From Clostridia bacterium (GTDB lineage: Bacteria; Bacillota; Clostridia; TANB77; UBA1234), in contig CAADXZ010000110.1 of the NCBI GenBank assembly GCA_900753135.1, positions 1 to 8,878 on the forward strand: a stretch of DNA of 8,878 nucleotides. Direction: 5' to 3'. Of this stretch, positions 6,897 through 8,878 are shown piece after piece. The notes under the pieces were generated by a model. That model was not told where the DNA came from. It saw only the letters and a program-made list of their open reading frames with translations, and did not search any database. The translations under genes and the position numbers were made by a program. Numbering within the stretch: position 1 is the stretch's first letter; each line of letters starts with the position of its first letter.

Positions 6897-7205
6897 CTAG
6901 TTTACAAAGAATGTATGCTTTGTTTTCCACTTTTTGATTGCTATTTGTACCCAAAATGAATATATGCCAAACGTGATTATTGTTAGTAATAACCATTTTA
7001 TCCAGTTTCCAAATAATTGTAATGCCGTTCCATCAAATCTTAGTCTTTTTCCTTCTATTACTGTGTGTTTTATTTCCCAATTGTATACCATGCATAAAGC
7101 CCATGGGAAACATATTCCTAGCGTTAGTATTGTAATTAGCCATCCCAACAATCTCCAACCTATTAGTTGAAATAGTCCACCATCAAAATATGAGTTATTC
7201 TCCAT
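6897..7205 (-). CDS. DUF898-type (YjgN-like) membrane protein built of two repeats
   Basis: This 102-aa protein has two hydrophobic segments, about residues 11-40 and 61-90, so it is an inner-membrane protein. It consists of two copies of one unit exactly 50 residues apart. FDGG at 7 matches FDGT at 57, and G16/G66, T25/T75, T28/T78, G30/G80, I31/I81, W35/W85, W43/W93 and KHT at 46/96 all align. FDG, TLGI..PW and the W-x-x-KHT end are the hallmarks of the DUF898 family, known mostly as the poorly characterised YjgN of Escherichia coli, which is longer. The molecular function is unknown. ATG 7205 has GGGGGAG upstream, and a promoter lies 23-52 bp before the start codon. It is probably the first gene of the minus-strand series that continues with the 290-aa gene. 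Confidence 0.8.
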   Translation of the reverse strand: MENNSYFDGGLFQLIGWRLLGWLITILTLGICFPWALCMVYNWEIKHTVIEGKRLRFDGTALQLFGNWIKWLLLTIITFGIYSFWVQIAIKKWKTKHTFFVN

Positions 7206-7227
7206 TTAATTCTCCCCCTTTTTCCAC

Positions 7228-7257
7228 ATTATACACTAACTCCTCTTTAAAGTTCAA
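7228..7257 (-). promoter_or_regulatory. Promoter of the DUF898-led gene series
   Basis: On the minus strand TTGAAC (7257-7252) and a perfect TATAAT (7233-7228) are separated by 18 bases. Transcription would start near 7221, giving a very short leader before the GGGGGAG ribosome-binding site at 7218-7212. No terminator was seen between this gene and the 290-aa gene, so the whole series down to 4288 may be read from here. Confidence 0.68.
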
Positions 7258-7331
7258 TCTTTCTTAATAAGCAAAGCATGTAGATTTTAACTTATTGAAT
7301 TAGAAATTTTCATCATTTATGTCATTTTATG

Positions 7332-7359
7332 TTGACTTTTTCCGAAAATGTTATATAAT
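7332..7359 (+). promoter_or_regulatory. Strong sigma-70-type promoter of the DUF4160-like gene
   Basis: TTGACT (7332-7337) and a perfect TATAAT (7354-7359) are 16 bases apart. The start codon lies about 38 bp downstream, with AAAGGAGG between. It fires opposite to the DUF898 promoter, the two being about 75 bp apart. The promoter is better than needed for a decaying gene and suggests high basal expression. Confidence 0.75.
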
Positions 7360-7397
7360 ATCACACGGTTAATAAATATTAAAGGAGGCTTATTATT

Positions 7398-7673
7398 ATG
7401 AGTTATGGTCCTGTTCGGTGCAAATTCAATGTTGGTCGTCTTTCTGTTGAAGTGGATCTCAGCAAGTGGGACTGCAACAGGGAGCCTGCTCACTGTCACG
7501 TCTGTGTTAATGGTTATCGCGTTGGACAAGTATGGCTAGACTCCATTACTTTCGAAAGCGTTCCCAGCGAATTGAGTTTTCGTGAAGTAAATGATGTTCT
7601 CCGGGCAATTGCTGACCATCGTTATGAACTCAACAATGCCTACGAAAACAACCGTAAATACGGTTCTGATTAA
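7398..7673 (+). CDS. DUF4160-like small protein in a self-contained cassette
   Basis: This 91-aa protein has the spacing typical of the DUF4160 family. EPAHCHVCVNG (29-39) stands for the usual N-x-PPH-x-HV, VWLDSI (45-50) for the family's [FI]WLDPV, and a C-terminal helix REVNDVLRAIADHRYELNNA for the last helix. The assignment is by pattern and moderate: the second Pro is replaced by Ala and three Cys are present (C8, C26, C33). Family function is not settled; many members pair with DUF2442 proteins in toxin-antitoxin-like loci, but no partner lies next to this one. AAAGGAGG nine bases upstream fixes the start. Base composition is unlike all neighbours: positions 7441-7500 hold 32 G or C out of 60, and the flanking genes use about one third. 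Own promoter, own terminator and opposite strand make it look like a separately acquired cassette. Confidence 0.7.
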   Translation: MSYGPVRCKFNVGRLSVEVDLSKWDCNREPAHCHVCVNGYRVGQVWLDSITFESVPSELSFREVNDVLRAIADHRYELNNAYENNRKYGSD

Positions 7674-7676
7674 CTT

Positions 7677-7705
7677 AAAGAGCCTCGCTTTATGCGGGGC
7701 TTTTT
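7677..7705 (+). terminator. Factor-independent terminator of the DUF4160-like gene
   Basis: AGCCTCGC (7681-7688) pairs with GCGGGGCT (7694-7701) through eight pairs, one of them T-G, with loop TTTAT. AAAG before it and TTTTT after it extend the stem and supply the U-run. It begins 7 nt after the stop codon. The last codons and stop of the HRDC remnant on the other strand lie inside this hairpin. Confidence 0.85.
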
Positions 7706-7878
7706 CCATTCTTTTCTATGCATTCACCAACTATTTTTACAATTTCTTTTCCATGGCATTTTATTTTTATTTGGCTTAGAATATTGTTTTTCCTTAATTC
7801 TTCTATCGTTTTCGGTTTTTCTTCTATGATTTTATTCATTTTGTCATTTGTGAATACGTAATACGCTGGCACATTCAT
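7690..7878 (-). pseudogene. HRDC-domain remnant (3' end of a lost larger gene)
   Basis: The 62 codons encode NVPAYYVFTNDKMNKIIEEK followed by PKTIEELRKNNI. This is the first half of an HRDC domain, the nucleic-acid-binding domain at the end of RecQ helicases, RNase D and some UvrD-like helicases. ATG 7878 has no convincing ribosome-binding site, and the family-like reading continues upstream of it (KKSRN before the Met) to a stop at 7905-7903. Adding one A to the seven-A run near 7888-7894 would extend it as PLEKKSRNMNVPAYYVF, another single-A loss. A terminator only 60 bp upstream leaves no room for the rest of a helicase. The end (GKSPA) is supplied by the neighbouring cassette's terminator, so the original 3' end may also be lost. 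It is probably non-functional, though a tiny expressed HRDC protein is not excluded. Confidence 0.55.
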
Positions 7879-7936
7879 GTTTCTACTTTTTTTCCAATGG
7901 GACTAAATTCAGAAATTTTAACTTTCTAGTATTACA

Positions 7937-7973
7937 AAAAGTGCACCCAATTTTGGATGCACTTTTGCTTTTT
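7937..7973 (-). terminator. Terminator of the 158-aa gene, possibly bidirectional
   Basis: The arms AAAAGTGCACCC (7937-7948) and GGATGCACTTTT (7955-7966) form a 12-bp stem with loop AATTTT. The single C-A mismatch on the plus strand becomes a G-U pair on the minus strand, which favours the minus direction. Minus-strand T-run: TTTTT at 7940-7936; plus-strand T-run: TTTTGCTTTTT. It lies 84 nt past the stop of the 158-aa gene. Confidence 0.72.
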
Positions 7974-8049
7974 ATGCGAAATATTTTCTTCCTTTCAGTC
8001 GAAAACTCTCGATGTTTGAAAAAATGAAAATCTTTCATTTTCATCTTTC

Positions 8050-8526
8050 TTAGGGTATCATAATAATTTTGATACAGTAGCACTCGTTATATACATATTC
8101 CAAGTCTTCTCCCCAATACATTACCGCAATGTCTTCTTCGTGTCTTTCAGAGAACCAAGATATCTTGATTTTTACTTTTTGGTCAGCCTCATTATCGTCT
8201 TTTTTCAGTATGCGGAGCACATTATTTTTCAAGTAGTTCATAGCATTTTCAGATGGTTGTTTGGGTTCATTTTTTCCACATGCGAACTTTACTGTACACC
8301 TGAACTCAGGAAATCCGATATAGTTAGTGTCAAGGTCATATCTTCTGATAAAACTCATTCCAATAGTATCATTGATCTCAATAAACTTTTTTAGCACACT
8401 GTCTGCGGTCCGCTTTTCTTCAAGTTCTTGTTCGTTATTAGGCCAGTCGTTCCTGATGGTGCTTTGAGATTCTTTGGCGTATGCGGTTTCCTCCAGCTTT
8501 TGTTTAAGTGCGTCCATAATCTTCAT
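8050..8526 (-). CDS. Hypothetical protein, 158 aa
   Basis: I do not recognise this protein. A longer start at 8541 is open but has no ribosome-binding site. ATG 8526 has GGAGG exactly eight bases upstream, so the product starts MKIMDALKQKLEETAY. The N-terminal 55 residues are helical and charged. The rest looks like an alpha/beta domain with GFPEFRCTVKFACG (about 71-84), VKIKISWFSE (about 119-128) and DIAVMYWGEDLEYVYNE (about 132-148), ending CYCIKIIMIP. There is no signal peptide or membrane helix. It has its own promoter (8610-8638) and terminator (7937-7973), so it is a single-gene unit. Its codon use is a little less A-rich than that of the neighbouring series, which hints at separate origin. 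Confidence 0.72.
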   Translation of the reverse strand: MKIMDALKQKLEETAYAKESQSTIRNDWPNNEQELEEKRTADSVLKKFIEINDTIGMSFIRRYDLDTNYIGFPEFRCTVKFACGKNEPKQPSENAMNYLKNNVLRILKKDDNEADQKVKIKISWFSERHEEDIAVMYWGEDLEYVYNECYCIKIIMIP

Positions 8527-8609
8527 AATCTCAGCCTCCATTTTTTATTGGGTAAAAGAGCAACTAAAGTTTCAGTCGGTCTATATAAGTTACAATTAGC
8601 ATCGATTGC

Positions 8610-8638
8610 ATTTTACCATAAAAATACAAATATGTAAA
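8610..8638 (-). promoter_or_regulatory. Promoter of the 158-aa gene
   Basis: On the minus strand TTTACA (8638-8633) and TAAAAT (8615-8610) are 17 bases apart, each with one mismatch to the consensus. The start codon at 8526 would lie about 77 nt after the transcription start. Nothing else was recognised in the leader. Confidence 0.6.
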
Positions 8639-8708
8639 TAGGCTTGTATTACGTTAACTATTCTTCTATATAGGTTTAAAATAGATATGTCACAAAAATA
8701 AATATTGA

Positions 8709-8773
8709 AAGAGAGTACCGAAAATGTTAAGGTTTAAATATCGACAAATAAACCGAAATGGAGGTACTCTCTT
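8709..8773 (+). promoter_or_regulatory. Hairpin leader covering the transposase ribosome-binding site
   Basis: AAGAGAGTACC (8709-8719) and GGTACTCTCTT (8763-8773) are an 11-bp perfect inverted repeat. A second pair GGTTTA (8731-8736) and TAAACC (8749-8754) nests inside. The right arm starts within the GGAGG ribosome-binding site (8760-8764) and ends at the base before the ATG. In a transcript that enters from outside the element the site would be hidden. This is a known way for insertion sequences to avoid expression by read-through, but here it is inference. Confidence 0.55.
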
Positions 8774-8878
8774 ATGAGCAATAGTATAACACAAAAAATG
8801 AAATATAAACAGAGTGTGATAAAATTTTCTGAAAAATATGGTGTATATAAGGCATCAATACAGTTCAATGAATGGGCA
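8774..8878 (+). CDS. IS transposase, N-terminal 35 residues only
   Basis: The frame starts at ATG 8774, nine bases after GGAGG, and stays open to the right edge. The visible residues begin MSNSITQKMKYKQSVIKF and continue SEKYGVYKASIQFNEW. They resemble the N-terminal helix-turn-helix of clostridial DDE transposases of the IS3/IS481 type, whose starts read like M-S-x-S-I-T-x-K-M-K-x-K-Q. The catalytic DDE domain lies outside the window, so the family is not fixed. A candidate promoter is TTGTAT (8644-8649) with TATATA (8667-8672), 17 bases apart. A 9-bp direct repeat AGGTTTAAA occurs at 8672-8680 and 8730-8738. The left terminal inverted repeat cannot be placed without the right end. Confidence 0.7.
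   Translation, partial: MSNSITQKMKYKQSVIKFSEKYGVYKASIQFNEWA

Noticed and set aside
7317..7529. Minus-strand frame of 70 codons opposite the DUF4160-like gene
   Set aside because: It covers that gene's promoter and start in antisense. The plus-strand gene has promoter, ribosome-binding site and terminator.
7883..8083. 66-codon minus-strand frame overlapping the end of the 158-aa gene
   Set aside because: It runs through the terminator hairpin, overlaps a better-supported gene by 34 bases and has no ribosome-binding site. Only its last codons may belong to the HRDC remnant in a shifted frame.
1..8878. CRISPR arrays, rRNA, complete tRNA genes or riboswitches
   Set aside because: No regularly spaced repeats, no complete cloverleaf and no recognised riboswitch core were found on either strand by reading.

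Overview
The window is AT-rich (roughly 30% G+C by eye) with Shine-Dalgarno sequences such as AAAGGAGG, GAGGTG and GGAGG and very A-rich codon use. This points to a low-GC Firmicute, probably a clostridium; the genus cannot be fixed from the sequence. The content is accessory DNA: a restriction-modification operon, a broken initiator-tRNA end of the kind left by integrative elements, decaying genes, orphan genes and the start of an insertion sequence.

Left part (1-3942, minus strand, read right to left): a compact operon. It encodes a 625-aa protein made of two fused adenine-specific DNA methyltransferases (M.FokI-like layout), then 10 nt later a 527-aa HNH endonuclease, then after 25 nt a NucS/DUF91-like PD-(D/E)XK protein with a TTG start that runs off the left edge. 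The first two genes look like a type II system for an asymmetric site; the third is a second nuclease of unknown role.

Middle (3943-4290): two candidate promoters for that operon, a tandem 11-bp repeat, a factor-independent terminator, and the 3' half of an initiator tRNA-fMet(CAT) gene broken exactly at the start of the anticodon loop. This is how an attachment-site copy looks. Its orientation puts the integrated DNA on the right, starting near 4276. No integrase is in the window.

Right part (4288-8050): a minus-strand series beginning at a good promoter near 7230. It holds a DUF898-type two-helix membrane protein (two 50-residue repeats), an unrecognised 290-aa protein, an unrecognised 69-aa protein, a gene broken by two missing A residues in A-runs, and a nucleoside deoxyribosyltransferase-like protein ending against the tRNA fragment. 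A plus-strand cassette (7332-7705) with its own promoter, terminator and much higher G+C encodes a DUF4160-like protein. Beside it lies an HRDC-domain remnant, probably the end of a lost larger gene.

Right end (8050-8878): an unrecognised 158-aa gene with its own promoter and terminator, then the start of an IS transposase gene whose ribosome-binding site sits in an 11-bp inverted repeat. The restriction system may defend the cell or its element. No functional link among the right-hand genes is shown beyond co-orientation.
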